DNA of 64,000 nt, from positions 124,001 through 188,000 of the forward strand of contig CAVRSD010000004.1 of assembly GCA_963723765.1 (NCBI GenBank), read 5' to 3'. The translations under genes and the position numbers were made by a program. Positions within the stretch are counted from its first letter, which is position 1. Each line of letters opens with the position of its first letter. Of this stretch, positions 1-8,495 are shown one piece after another. Under the pieces are notes generated by a model. The model saw only the letters and a program-made list of their open reading frames with translations. It searched no databases and was not told the DNA's origin. Source of the DNA: DATBAX01 sp963723765. Its GTDB lineage: Bacteria > Acidobacteriota > Terriglobia > Terriglobales > Acidobacteriaceae.

Positions 1-963
1 GCGCAGGTGGTAAGCGGATTTGTAGTGGTCATTCTGCTGGCATGGACGGTGTGGCGCCTCACTCCCGTGGAGGCGCGCTTTTCTGTCGCTCCGCTACCAC
101 CTCTTGAGCGAGAAGTGATTTCATTTGCAACTGTCCTGCTGGGAGTGCAAGCGCTGGAGTTTGTGTTGGCCCAAACGGATCGCGTGGCGCTCGGGATTTA
201 CATGAACGCTCGTGAGGTTGGAATCTACTTTCTGGCAGCCACACTCACCGCCTTCATCCCGATCGTTCTACAGTCCGTGAATCAAATCTTTGCTCCGATG
301 ATTGCTGAGTTGCATGCTCGTGGAAATCATGAATTACTTCGCCGCTTGTACCAGACGCTTACGAAATGGGTTTTGGGACTGACTATTCCGCTGGCCTTTA
401 CTGTGATGGTATTTGCCCGTCCGCTGATGGGAATTTTTAGCGTTGAGTTTGCCAGCGGCTGGCCAGTTTTGATCATTGGGACGGCAGGTCAGTTAGTGAA
501 CTGCGGAGTAGGATCGGTAGGGCTTCTATTACTGATGTCCGGTCAACAAGCACGTGTGATACGTGTCCAAATGTATGTAGCGGCTGCCACTGTGGCCTCG
601 AATTTTTTATTGATACCAGTTTGGGGCTTGGTAGGAGCTGCAATTGCATCTGCGGCGGCAAATATCATGGTCAACCTGCTTTATTTGCGCGAAGTGCACA
701 AGACGTTGGCGCTGTTGCCCTCAAAGAGAGGTTATATCTTTTTGATTTGGCCGAGCTCAGCCGCACTCGCCATAACAATATTTCTTCGCGTTGCCACGCG
801 GGGACTTCATGTTCAGGCAGTGGCAATTGCTGTTACCTTGTTGTCAGCTTATGCCGTGTTTATTCTCGCGGCGATTGCGGTAGGCCTTGATCTGGACGAT
901 AAGCTCATCGTCGATGCTGTTTGGGGCCGTGTCCTGAGTTTGCGCAAAGGAAGGGCGGTCTAA
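1..963 (+). CDS. Polysaccharide flippase, Wzx/MATE-like (5' truncated by window)
   Basis: C-terminal part of an oligosaccharide-lipid flippase of the MOP superfamily, which moves undecaprenyl-linked repeat units across the inner membrane. The reading frame is open back to base 1, so the true start lies outside the window; the first start-like codon inside is GTG at 7. About 318 residues are visible with roughly eight hydrophobic segments. A charged loop containing TDRVALG (about residue 58) and a segment near IFAPMIAELH are typical of the polysaccharide biosynthesis C-terminal family. It sits first in a run of surface polysaccharide genes and its stop overlaps the start of the next small gene (TAATG), which suggests translational coupling. 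The family assignment is fairly secure; the substrate is unknown. Confidence 0.8.
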   Translation, partial: AQVVSGFVVVILLAWTVWRLTPVEARFSVAPLPPLEREVISFATVLLGVQALEFVLAQTDRVALGIYMNAREVGIYFLAATLTAFIPIVLQSVNQIFAPMIAELHARGNHELLRRLYQTLTKWVLGLTIPLAFTVMVFARPLMGIFSVEFASGWPVLIIGTAGQLVNCGVGSVGLLLLMSGQQARVIRVQMYVAAATVASNFLLIPVWGLVGAAIASAAANIMVNLLYLREVHKTLALLPSKRGYIFLIWPSSAALAITIFLRVATRGLHVQAVAIAVTLLSAYAVFILAAIAVGLDLDDKLIVDAVWGRVLSLRKGRAV

Positions 964-1163
964 TGAGTGAGGAGTGGCGACAGGTGAAACTCCCTGCCGA
1001 TCTTTGTTTGGCGGCGGAACGAAGATGGGGACGACAGTTCTCGACAATTGAAGAATTGTTGACCGTAGTATTGCGTCAACTTTCCAAAGATGAGGCGGCT
1101 GCAATGGACGAAGCTGAGCAACATGTGATCGAAGAACGACTCCGCGGTCTAGGTTACATATGA
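963..1163 (+). CDS. Small conserved-looking protein of unknown function (66 aa)
   Basis: A 66-residue acidic protein wedged between the flippase and the FemAB-like gene, sharing bases with both (TAATG at its start, ATGA at its end). I chose ATG 963 because it sits exactly on the upstream stop; an in-frame ATG at 921 would need a long overlap. The sequence reads as a short beta-strand (VKLPADL), a helix (AAERRWG) and two further amphipathic helices, and ends in RLRGLGYI. The beginning loosely resembles ribbon-helix-helix or antitoxin-like folds, but I do not recognise a family. The tight overlaps on both sides are the best evidence that it is translated. No function is proposed. Confidence 0.6.
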   Translation: MSEEWRQVKLPADLCLAAERRWGRQFSTIEELLTVVLRQLSKDEAAAMDEAEQHVIEERLRGLGYI

Positions 1164-2254
1164 TTCGTAATAATGCCGTATTGCTGACACCTGCTGCCGT
1201 CGCTTATCACCGGGAAGATTGTTTGTTCGCTGACGGCTTCGAGTTATTTGAAGCCAACCAGTTGACTGGCCAGGTGCTGCTAGAAATTGTCGATTTCCTC
1301 GATAGCCAGGATACCGCTCATCCTTTCCAGTTTCCCCAATGGGCCGGCTTGAAGAGTGGAGGATTTCCTGCTGGCACGTATTTTTCCGTCTTAAGAGAAC
1401 ACGGCAAAATCCGCTGGTTTGCGGGCTGCAGCACTTTGTATCACGCCGGGCGTCTGTTTCCATTTCTCCGCGCTCTTATCGTGACTCGAGGACCAGTTGG
1501 GGACATTGCCGCCTGGCGAATGGCCCTACCCGTCTTCATCGAAAAAGTCCGGGATGCGAATTTCGGCTATCTAGAAGTGAGTCCCGAGATAAATCGCTCG
1601 GACGCAAGCGAATTAGAACAACTATTCGAGGGCAGTGGATGGAAGCCTTCCCTCGATCAACGCAGTTCTCTTCGCCTTGATTTGACAAGGAATTTGGACT
1701 CCATCCTGGCAGGCTTTCGCAAGAGTACGCGTTACGAAGTACTCAGGGCGGAACGATCTGGAGTCAAGGTGGAAGTCTCTTTTCGTGATTCCGAAGTCGC
1801 ACAGTTTTTGGAGATTTACAAAGGACTAGCGGCGCGCAAGGGTTTCTCTCCTGACTCTCCGGGGAATTTGCGTCAGATCATTGACTGGCTGTCTGCCGCA
1901 CCCGACCGCGGAGCACTATGGCTCGCGCACCACGAAAAGAAGATCCTCGGCGGTGCGATTGTAGTGAGAGCCGGAAAGCGTTGTTGGTATGTATGGGGGG
2001 CCAACCAGGCAAATGAAGGCTTCAGCGTAGGCCATCTTTTGCAGTGGCGGGCGATTCAATGGGCAAAGGACCATGGGTGCATTGAATATGATTTTGGCGG
2101 ATTCAACGAAAGTGCTGTTTCGGGGCCAGCCCTATTTAAAAGAGGATTTGGAGGTGAACTGGTTCGATTTCTGCTCCCGCAGCGGAACACTCTTCGTCAA
2201 GCCAACTCTCAATGGTTGCGAGTTGCATCAACATTGAAACGTTTGTCGCGCTGA
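1160..2254 (+). CDS. FemAB/GNAT-like acyl- or aminoacyl-transferase
   Basis: 364-residue cytosolic protein of the FemAB-like (BioF2-like acetyltransferase) superfamily, which contains two tandem GNAT folds and transfers amino-acyl or acyl groups to cell-wall or polysaccharide precursors. The second GNAT half is the clearer one: GFRKSTRYEV near residues 185-194, LAHHEKKILGGAIVV near 254, and the closing stretch with YDFGGFNES near 310 that is characteristic of these proteins. There is no signal peptide or membrane segment. ATG 1160 overlaps the stop of the preceding small gene (ATGA). Members of this superfamily are common in exosortase and exopolysaccharide loci. The acceptor substrate cannot be read from the sequence. 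Confidence 0.75.
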   Translation: MIRNNAVLLTPAAVAYHREDCLFADGFELFEANQLTGQVLLEIVDFLDSQDTAHPFQFPQWAGLKSGGFPAGTYFSVLREHGKIRWFAGCSTLYHAGRLFPFLRALIVTRGPVGDIAAWRMALPVFIEKVRDANFGYLEVSPEINRSDASELEQLFEGSGWKPSLDQRSSLRLDLTRNLDSILAGFRKSTRYEVLRAERSGVKVEVSFRDSEVAQFLEIYKGLAARKGFSPDSPGNLRQIIDWLSAAPDRGALWLAHHEKKILGGAIVVRAGKRCWYVWGANQANEGFSVGHLLQWRAIQWAKDHGCIEYDFGGFNESAVSGPALFKRGFGGELVRFLLPQRNTLRQANSQWLRVASTLKRLSR

Positions 2255-2382
2255 GTACATGCGTATACCATCGACTAAAAATTGTGAGGCCGAGTTGGTG
2301 CTTTCTCTTCATGTGCTCGTCTTGTCACCGAGGGCCACGGTCTGGATTCCCAGTCCTAAGGTCATAGCTTCGGAAGCCTAGG

Positions 2383-3522
2383 ATGCTTGATTTCATTCAC
2401 AAGCTATGGAGTCGCCATGAGGAGGGGAATGGCCGATCCTTCACTTTCGACTCTCCTTTGGTCTTGCTGCAAAGTGATGACTGGGGCCGGGTGGGAGTGC
2501 GAGATAAGGAAGGATATGAGCAGCTGCGAGCCAGTGGAATCCGCCTGGGTGAGAATCCTTACGACTTCTATACCTTGGAAACCGCCGAAGATGTAATGGC
2601 ACTCCGGGATGTGTTGAAACGTCATCGTGACTACACGGGACGCTCGGCCTGCCTGGTCATGAATTTTCTGACGGCCAACCTGAATTTTCCTAAGATGGTG
2701 GCGGACAATTGCCGGCAAATTGAATTACTGCCGTTGACCGCGGGACTCCCTGGAAATTGGAAACGGACGGGACTCGTCGAGGCTTACCGGCAGGGAATCG
2801 CGGATGGCGTTTTCTATCCCGCGCTCCATGGATTGACCCACTTTTGCTCTCTCGCGGCAGAACAAGCACTGGCGAAGGGTGGCGAGCGTGCGGATTTGTT
2901 GCGCACCCTCTGGAAAGCCGAAACACCTTATATTTACTGGCGAATGCCCTGGATTGGCTACGAGTATTGCAATCCTGAGAAGCCACAGGCAGGTTTTCTA
3001 TCTGCGGAAAAGCAGGCGAATTCAATTCGACAGGCGGCTGATATCTTCAAAGCGCTGTTTTCAATAACGCCGGTTTCGGCTTGCGCCCCAGGTTACCGCG
3101 CTAATCATGACACCCACGTCGCATGGTCCAAGTGCGGAGTCCGCGTCGTGCAAAATGGCAGTGGCTCGCCTTTGGCCCCGCACATGGATGACTGCGAGAT
3201 TTTAAATCTGCATCGAACCATCGATATAGAGCCCACTCAGCGCGATTTGCCCATCGAAAAATACGTGCAGCTCGCCGATAGTTGTTTTTCGCGTGGGGTT
3301 CCGGCCATTATTTCCGTGCACGCCATCAACTTCCATTCGTCGTTGAAGGATTTTCGCACGCCTACTTTGCAAACTTTGGATCAGTTCCTTTCAGCTCTGC
3401 AAGCCAAACATCCCAATTTGCTATACGTGCACGACGCTGATGTTTATGACATCGTGACCCGGGGCAAATTTCGCGCCATTCAAGGCCAGATTCCAATCAC
3501 AGTGACAGTGAGGAAGAATTAG
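2383..3522 (+). CDS. Polysaccharide-deacetylase-like protein (NodB-fold variant)
   Basis: 379-residue protein with a degenerate polysaccharide deacetylase pattern. An Asp pair in QSDDWGR (D32, D33) stands in for the usual TFDDG, an H-x3-H metal site is present at H149/H153 (HGLTH), then APGYRANHD near 239 and an ISVHAINFHS segment near 310 that could supply the late His. NodB-family enzymes remove acetyl groups from N-acetylated sugars using a metal held by Asp-His-His. No signal peptide is present, so it would act in the cytoplasm on a precursor. Its stop codon directly abuts the start of the next gene (TAG then ATG), giving a two-gene unit. The family call is moderate because the first motif is atypical and the exact activity is unknown. 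Confidence 0.65.
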   Translation: MLDFIHKLWSRHEEGNGRSFTFDSPLVLLQSDDWGRVGVRDKEGYEQLRASGIRLGENPYDFYTLETAEDVMALRDVLKRHRDYTGRSACLVMNFLTANLNFPKMVADNCRQIELLPLTAGLPGNWKRTGLVEAYRQGIADGVFYPALHGLTHFCSLAAEQALAKGGERADLLRTLWKAETPYIYWRMPWIGYEYCNPEKPQAGFLSAEKQANSIRQAADIFKALFSITPVSACAPGYRANHDTHVAWSKCGVRVVQNGSGSPLAPHMDDCEILNLHRTIDIEPTQRDLPIEKYVQLADSCFSRGVPAIISVHAINFHSSLKDFRTPTLQTLDQFLSALQAKHPNLLYVHDADVYDIVTRGKFRAIQGQIPITVTVRKN

Positions 3523-5016
3523 ATGGGTATGCCGGAATCGCTGGTGTTAATCACTGTCGATTGTCTGCGCGCGGATCACTGCGGTTTTCTTGGGTACCCA
3601 CGCCCTACCACGCCTTTTCTTGATTCACTGGCTGCTGAGAGTATTGTTGTTCCCCATGCGATTGTCGCAGGAGCGCCAACTTACTATTCTTTCCCCGCCC
3701 TCATGGCTTCCCGTTATCCCCTTGCCCTGGGCCGGGATGTGATTGGCTTGGCGCCCGGTGAACCGACGCTCGCTTCTATCTTGAGCGAATCAGGATATGC
3801 GACAGGTGCATTTCTTGCAGGAAATCCCTATTTGTCGCGACGGTTCGGCTACGACACCGGGTTTGAAGTTTTTCGCGATTTCCTTGAGGCTAGTGTCGAT
3901 CCTTTGCCGGAAGATCAAAATACCTTCCAAAGCAGCACTCGATTTGGCCCGCTGAACAGTATGTTGGCAGCAGCCTCACACAGATTGGGCCCGGTTGGCC
4001 CTCTGTATGACGAGATTTACTTTCAATATTGCCAGCGACTGGCGAGTCCTCCGGCGGGATCGTTCGATGCCCAGCGTCGTTTTCCAAGTGCAGATGCAAT
4101 TGTGAATGAAGCGTGTGCGTGGCTCGCCGAAAATAGTGGCCGGCCTTTTTTTCTCTGGTTGCATTTTATGGATCCACATTCTCCATACTATCCAAAGGAA
4201 GAAGCACTCAACTGGATGGGAGATGGGGGCCTGCATGCTTCCCGAGCCAGGTACCTGAACTCTTATTGGAATCGTGGCGAGATCGGAGCGAACCGCCTTA
4301 AGCGCCATCGGGACGAAGTGATTGCACTCTACGACGCGGGGATTCGATGGGTCGATTCACAGATTGCCGGACTAGTCGATACGCTGCAAGGCTCTCGTTT
4401 GTGGGAGAACTGCGCGTTGGTTGTGACGGCGGATCACGGTGAGGAATTTCTCGACCATGGCGGTCGATTTCACCCGCCGTCCAACCTCAAAGAGGAATTA
4501 ATTCGTGTGCCTCTCCTCTTGCGCGTTCCGGGAGCAGCCGTGGCAGGCCAGTCACAAAGCCCGTTCAGCCTTCTTCATCTGGCTCCTACGCTGCTGGAAT
4601 CCATCAATATTCCGGTGCCTGGAAGTATTCGAGGGCGTAGCTATTGGAAGAAGTTGCAAAACGGCCAAAACTGGGACGATCCGGCCATCGTCGAGTGTAT
4701 CCGCGGTTGCACGAATCCCTTTCGCTCTGCTGATCGGTTGGGTGCTCGCATTCTTGCCATTCGCGAGGCTCGATACAAGCTGGTGCTCGATTTCAGTTCT
4801 TCAACAGAGCAGCTTTTTGACTTGGAGATCGATCCCGCTGAATTGCATCCGCTAACTCCGAATGAACAGAAGTCGGTGCGTAAGCGGCTGCTGACAAGTG
4901 CCCGTCAACATGTGGTGGAATCTGTTCAGTCACGGGATGCGGAGCATCGCCTCGATGCGCGCCTCCGTGATCTTCAGCTAGAATGGGCCCATTCAAACAC
5001 AAAGATCCCCGCTTAG
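3523..5016 (+). CDS. Alkaline phosphatase superfamily (PF00884 sulfatase-fold) enzyme with Thr at the nucleophile position
   Basis: 497-residue protein of the sulfatase/phosphotransferase fold. The metal-binding start TVDCLRADHCG (D13) and the second metal site TADHGEEF (D304, H305) are clear, as is a PHS-type segment (MDPHSPYY). The nucleophile loop reads PTYYSFPALMASRYP, with Thr53 where formylglycine sulfatases have Cys or Ser and no following Pro-Ser-Arg. A Thr nucleophile is the pattern of phosphoethanolamine and phosphoglycerol transferases, so a phospho-group transferase or hydrolase is as likely as a sulfatase. There is no signal peptide or transmembrane segment, unlike EptA or LtaS. 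It directly follows the deacetylase-like gene with no spacer, implying a joint step in modifying a polysaccharide or its precursor. Confidence 0.75.
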   Translation: MGMPESLVLITVDCLRADHCGFLGYPRPTTPFLDSLAAESIVVPHAIVAGAPTYYSFPALMASRYPLALGRDVIGLAPGEPTLASILSESGYATGAFLAGNPYLSRRFGYDTGFEVFRDFLEASVDPLPEDQNTFQSSTRFGPLNSMLAAASHRLGPVGPLYDEIYFQYCQRLASPPAGSFDAQRRFPSADAIVNEACAWLAENSGRPFFLWLHFMDPHSPYYPKEEALNWMGDGGLHASRARYLNSYWNRGEIGANRLKRHRDEVIALYDAGIRWVDSQIAGLVDTLQGSRLWENCALVVTADHGEEFLDHGGRFHPPSNLKEELIRVPLLLRVPGAAVAGQSQSPFSLLHLAPTLLESINIPVPGSIRGRSYWKKLQNGQNWDDPAIVECIRGCTNPFRSADRLGARILAIREARYKLVLDFSSSTEQLFDLEIDPAELHPLTPNEQKSVRKRLLTSARQHVVESVQSRDAEHRLDARLRDLQLEWAHSNTKIPA

Positions 5017-5064
5017 CATGCCTGCATTTCATGCGCTACCGCACGGTTCCAGTGCGAGGTCCAC

Positions 5065-6151
5065 TTGAAACTCGTTCGCATCCTCGTGGATAGTCTGGCT
5101 GATGCGGGCCTTACGAACGCGCAGATGACCAACGCTCGCGAGATCATTCGCCGCTTGGATCCGGCGCGTTTTCATGTGAGTGTTTTCCACGTCGATCAGC
5201 CGGACTTCTGGATTGCGGAACGCCCTAATACCACCCTGATCCAGTTGCCGCGAAGACGGCAGACAGTGCGGATTCTGCGGGAGTTTCTTCTCGGGACGGC
5301 ACGAAATCCTTTTTTATCTGAAGTCCTCTCCCGCAAGCAAATTGTACTTACAGCTGCGTAAAAAATGGAAGGACAACCGCGTGGTGGTCGGGACGGTTGA
5401 GTCGCAATCCGATTTGCACAATGAGCCTACTGTCAATCCAGAAGCGATTCACCTGTGGGAGGAGACAATACTGCGCTCCGATTTGTTGTTTAGCAATTCA
5501 CACTCAGTCCAGCGTAGCCTAGCCGAGGAATATGACTTGCCAAGCGGGGTAGTTCCCACTGGTGTCGATACGAAGTTCTTCACTCCAGCGTGGGACAAGC
5601 CGACGAATACTCGGCCTCGCGTCCTGTTTGTTGGGTCTTTGCGCCATTTCAAGCAGCCGCAACTACTTTTGGATGCAGCCACAAAATATCCTCACGCAGA
5701 CTTTGTAATCGTGGGAGAGGGCTTCATGGCCGAAGAATTGAAGCACCGGATTCGGCATGAAAAGTTAGCGAATGTTCTTATTCAGGGAGCGATGGGAGAA
5801 GAGAAACTAAGACAAGAGTATCGAAAAGCCGACATATTCTTGTTTCCCTCCGCATGGGAGGGCTCACCCAAAGTAATTCTTGAAGCCGCCGCCTCCGGCT
5901 TGCCGGTGATAGCCCGAAATAACTACGAACCGGAAACGGTAGTCCATGAGAAAACCGGATACCTAGTCGGCTCAGACAATGAATTGTTTGTCCGGCTTGG
6001 GCAACTGCTCAACCATCCCGATCTTCGTCAAAACCTTGGACTGGCTGGCCGCAAGCACAGCGAGCAGTTCGACTGGGACATCATTACTCGTCGTTGGGAA
6101 GAAATCTTTCTCCGCCTGTCGTCGCAAGAGGTGGGCGACCGCGTAGCATGA
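5065..6151 (+). CDS. GT4 glycosyltransferase, split by a single-base frameshift
   Basis: Glycosyltransferase of the GT-B fold, family GT4 type. The N-terminal half starts at TTG 5065 (MKLVRILVDSL) and runs into a stop at 5361. The rest continues one base over, giving HEILFYLKSSPASKLYLQLR and then the usual C-terminal domain with a VPTGVDTKFF loop, RVLFVGSLRHFK and EAAASGLPVIARNN (E-x7-E-like donor site). Removing one G from the GGG at 5293-5295 restores a continuous 361-residue protein of normal family length. Only TTG is available as a start in this frame. It overlaps the next glycosyltransferase by ATGA. The frame break may be a read error; the donor and acceptor sugars are unknown. Confidence 0.8.
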
Positions 6152-7344
6152 TTGCGAGTCTTCCCATGCCCGTGGCTGCGAACAACCATCCAAACCATAC
6201 GCTTCATGTGCTAACTCTGACCCCGTTTTACCCAACGGAGCAAGACGATGCGCAGGGTTGTTTTGTCGCCGAACCACTGTTAGCCATCGAGCAACAGGGA
6301 ATAGCGAACACTGTATTAGCAGTGCAGCCGTTCTATCGCGCTCGGTCCCATGCCAACACTGCTGTCCTTCCAGCACGGTGGGCTCGCTTTCCGGCGCTTC
6401 CGGGCGGGTTTGGTCTTCCCAGTTCCGGAGCTTTTTTGTTCGCCAGCATTTTGCGAAGAGTGCGTGAGATTCATCGTGCCAATCCGGTGCATGTCATCCA
6501 CGCTCACTCTGCTCTGCCCTGTGGACATGCGGCCGTCTTGCTCAGTCGTGAATTGGGCATTCCTTTTGTGGTCACCGTGCATGGTCTGGACGCGTTCTCG
6601 ACCAACCAGGTCAGAGGATATGGAGGTAACTGGTGTAAACGAATTTCGCGGTTGGTATATCGTGCGGCGAAAAGTGTAATTTGCGTGAGCGAAAGGGTCC
6701 GCGATCAGGTACTGGAGGGTGCGGCCGTTCCGGTCAACACTACTGTGATTTATAACGGCGTGGATCCCCAAGTATTTGCCCCAGCGAGAGATGTCAGTGT
6801 TTCGGAAACAATCCTCAGTGTCGGCAATTTGATCCCCAGCAAAGGCCACGAATCGCTGCTGCGAGCGTTTGCCGCCGTCCATAGGCAGTTTCCGGCTTCC
6901 TCCTGCGAAATCATTGGCGATGGATCGGAGCTTCCGCGCCTGCACTTACTGGCGACAGAACTGAATATTGACGAAAAGGTTCACTTTTGGGGACGCCAGA
7001 GTCGAAGTCAGGTGGCGGACGCTATGCGACGCTGCACTCTTTTCGCACTGCCCAGCCGATATGAAGGTTTGGGGTGTGTTTATTTGGAAGCGATGTCCAC
7101 GGAAAAACCCGTAATCGCCTGCCGCGGACAGGGAATTGAAGAAATCGTCCAGCATCGCGGTAACGGTTGGCTCGTGGGCCCAGATAATCTGCCGGATTTG
7201 ACGGACGCACTCAACGTGTTACTTAAAGATGCGCAGCTGCGAGGCCAGATCGGGGACGCGGCACGGCAAACGATCTTGCAAGGCTTCACGCTCGCACATC
7301 AGGCAGAACAGCTGGCCCGGCTTTATAGAGAGTGTGTGGAATGA
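6148..7344 (+). CDS. GT4 glycosyltransferase
   Basis: 398-residue GT-B glycosyltransferase. The N-terminal domain carries the acceptor-side signature DDAQGCFVAEPLLAIEQQG and HAHSALPCGHAA followed by VTVHGLDAFS. The C-terminal Rossmann domain has ILSVGNLIPSKGHE, a SRYEGLGCVYLEAM donor site and the RGQGIEEIV loop. Start ATG 6148 overlaps the previous stop (ATGA); longer in-frame starts would lie inside the upstream gene. It belongs to a run of four genes (5065-9915) linked by overlaps, so it most likely adds one sugar of the repeat unit at the inner face of the cytoplasmic membrane. Sugar specificity cannot be deduced. Confidence 0.85.
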   Translation: MIASLPMPVAANNHPNHTLHVLTLTPFYPTEQDDAQGCFVAEPLLAIEQQGIANTVLAVQPFYRARSHANTAVLPARWARFPALPGGFGLPSSGAFLFASILRRVREIHRANPVHVIHAHSALPCGHAAVLLSRELGIPFVVTVHGLDAFSTNQVRGYGGNWCKRISRLVYRAAKSVICVSERVRDQVLEGAAVPVNTTVIYNGVDPQVFAPARDVSVSETILSVGNLIPSKGHESLLRAFAAVHRQFPASSCEIIGDGSELPRLHLLATELNIDEKVHFWGRQSRSQVADAMRRCTLFALPSRYEGLGCVYLEAMSTEKPVIACRGQGIEEIVQHRGNGWLVGPDNLPDLTDALNVLLKDAQLRGQIGDAARQTILQGFTLAHQAEQLARLYRECVE

Positions 7345-8495
7345 AGCGCAAGCTCGTCATTCTGAGCGAGATTATTGCTCCCTACCGGATTCCGGTTTTC
7401 AATGCGTTGGCGCGGCACGAAAACGTTGATCTGCATGTGATTTTCCTGGCGGAAACGGATCCCGCGCTGCGGCAATGGCATGTCTATAAAAACGACATTC
7501 ACTTTTCCTATCAGGTGCTTCCATCCTGGAGGCGACGAATAGGAAATCACAATATTCTGTTGAACCGTGGGTTGACGTCAGCCTTGCGTACGGCATCTCC
7601 GAACGTGATTCTTTGCGGTGGCTACAACTACCTCGCCTCCTGGCAGTCGTTATTTTGGGCTCGCCGCCATCGTGTACCTTTTTCGTTATGGGTGGAGAGT
7701 ACGACAAGGGACTTACGCTCTGGTTCTCGCTTGGTAAAATTCTTGAAAGCGAAATTCATGCATCAATGTGCCGCATTCGTGGTTCCGGGTAAATCATCAT
7801 TTGAATTCGCGATGAGTTATGGAGCGCCGGAGGAAAGTATCTTTACCGCACCCAACGCTGTAGATACCAAATTCTTTGCCGAACGGGCTGATACCGTGCG
7901 ACGGGATGCGGCCACACATCGCCGGATGTTGCGCCTGCCCTCGCGCTTCTTTCTGTTCGTGGGAAGGCTGGTTCGCGACAAAGGAGCATTTGATCTTCTC
8001 CAGGCGTATGGGACGCTCTCTTCGCAACTCAGAGCAGAAATTGGTCTTGTCCTGATAGGAGACGGTGCTGCACGGTTGGTACTTGAGCAGCAAGCCAAAG
8101 CAATCGCACCTGGAACAGTTCGCTTTCCGGGTTTCGTTCAGCGAGAACAGTTGGCGAGCTATTACGCATTGGCGGAGACATTTATTTTTCCCACGCATAC
8201 TGATCCCTGGGGTTTGGTGGTGAATGAAGCCATGGCGTGCGGTCTTCCAGTGATTTCTACCAGCGTTGCGGGCTGTGTGGCGGACTTAGTTGAAGACCGC
8301 TGGAATGGCCGCGTGGTTGCAACGGGAGACAGCCTGCAATTGGCATCCGCAATGGCAGAACTGGCAACTGACGCCGAGCTACGTTCCCAGATGCAGCAAC
8401 GCGGCCGTGAGCGCATCCTCCGCTACTCGCCTGAAGCATGCGCTGCCGGTATCGCCACCGCGATTAACTTTTTGGAGTCCAGTTCTCGTGAATAG
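7341..8495 (+). CDS. GT4 glycosyltransferase
   Basis: 384-residue GT-B glycosyltransferase. It opens with LVILSEIIAPYRIPVFNAL, a common start for GT4 enzymes acting on polysaccharide repeat units, followed by VPGKSSFEFAMSYGAPEE. The C-terminal domain has FFLFVGRLVRDKG and the donor site HTDPWGLVVNEAMACGLP. ATG 7341 overlaps the stop of the previous gene by ATGA and is preferred to a GTG nine bases upstream. The stop lies eight bases inside the next gene, an O-antigen ligase homologue. Function: transfer of one sugar during repeat-unit assembly; donor unknown. Confidence 0.85.
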   Translation: MKRKLVILSEIIAPYRIPVFNALARHENVDLHVIFLAETDPALRQWHVYKNDIHFSYQVLPSWRRRIGNHNILLNRGLTSALRTASPNVILCGGYNYLASWQSLFWARRHRVPFSLWVESTTRDLRSGSRLVKFLKAKFMHQCAAFVVPGKSSFEFAMSYGAPEESIFTAPNAVDTKFFAERADTVRRDAATHRRMLRLPSRFFLFVGRLVRDKGAFDLLQAYGTLSSQLRAEIGLVLIGDGAARLVLEQQAKAIAPGTVRFPGFVQREQLASYYALAETFIFPTHTDPWGLVVNEAMACGLPVISTSVAGCVADLVEDRWNGRVVATGDSLQLASAMAELATDAELRSQMQQRGRERILRYSPEACAAGIATAINFLESSSRE

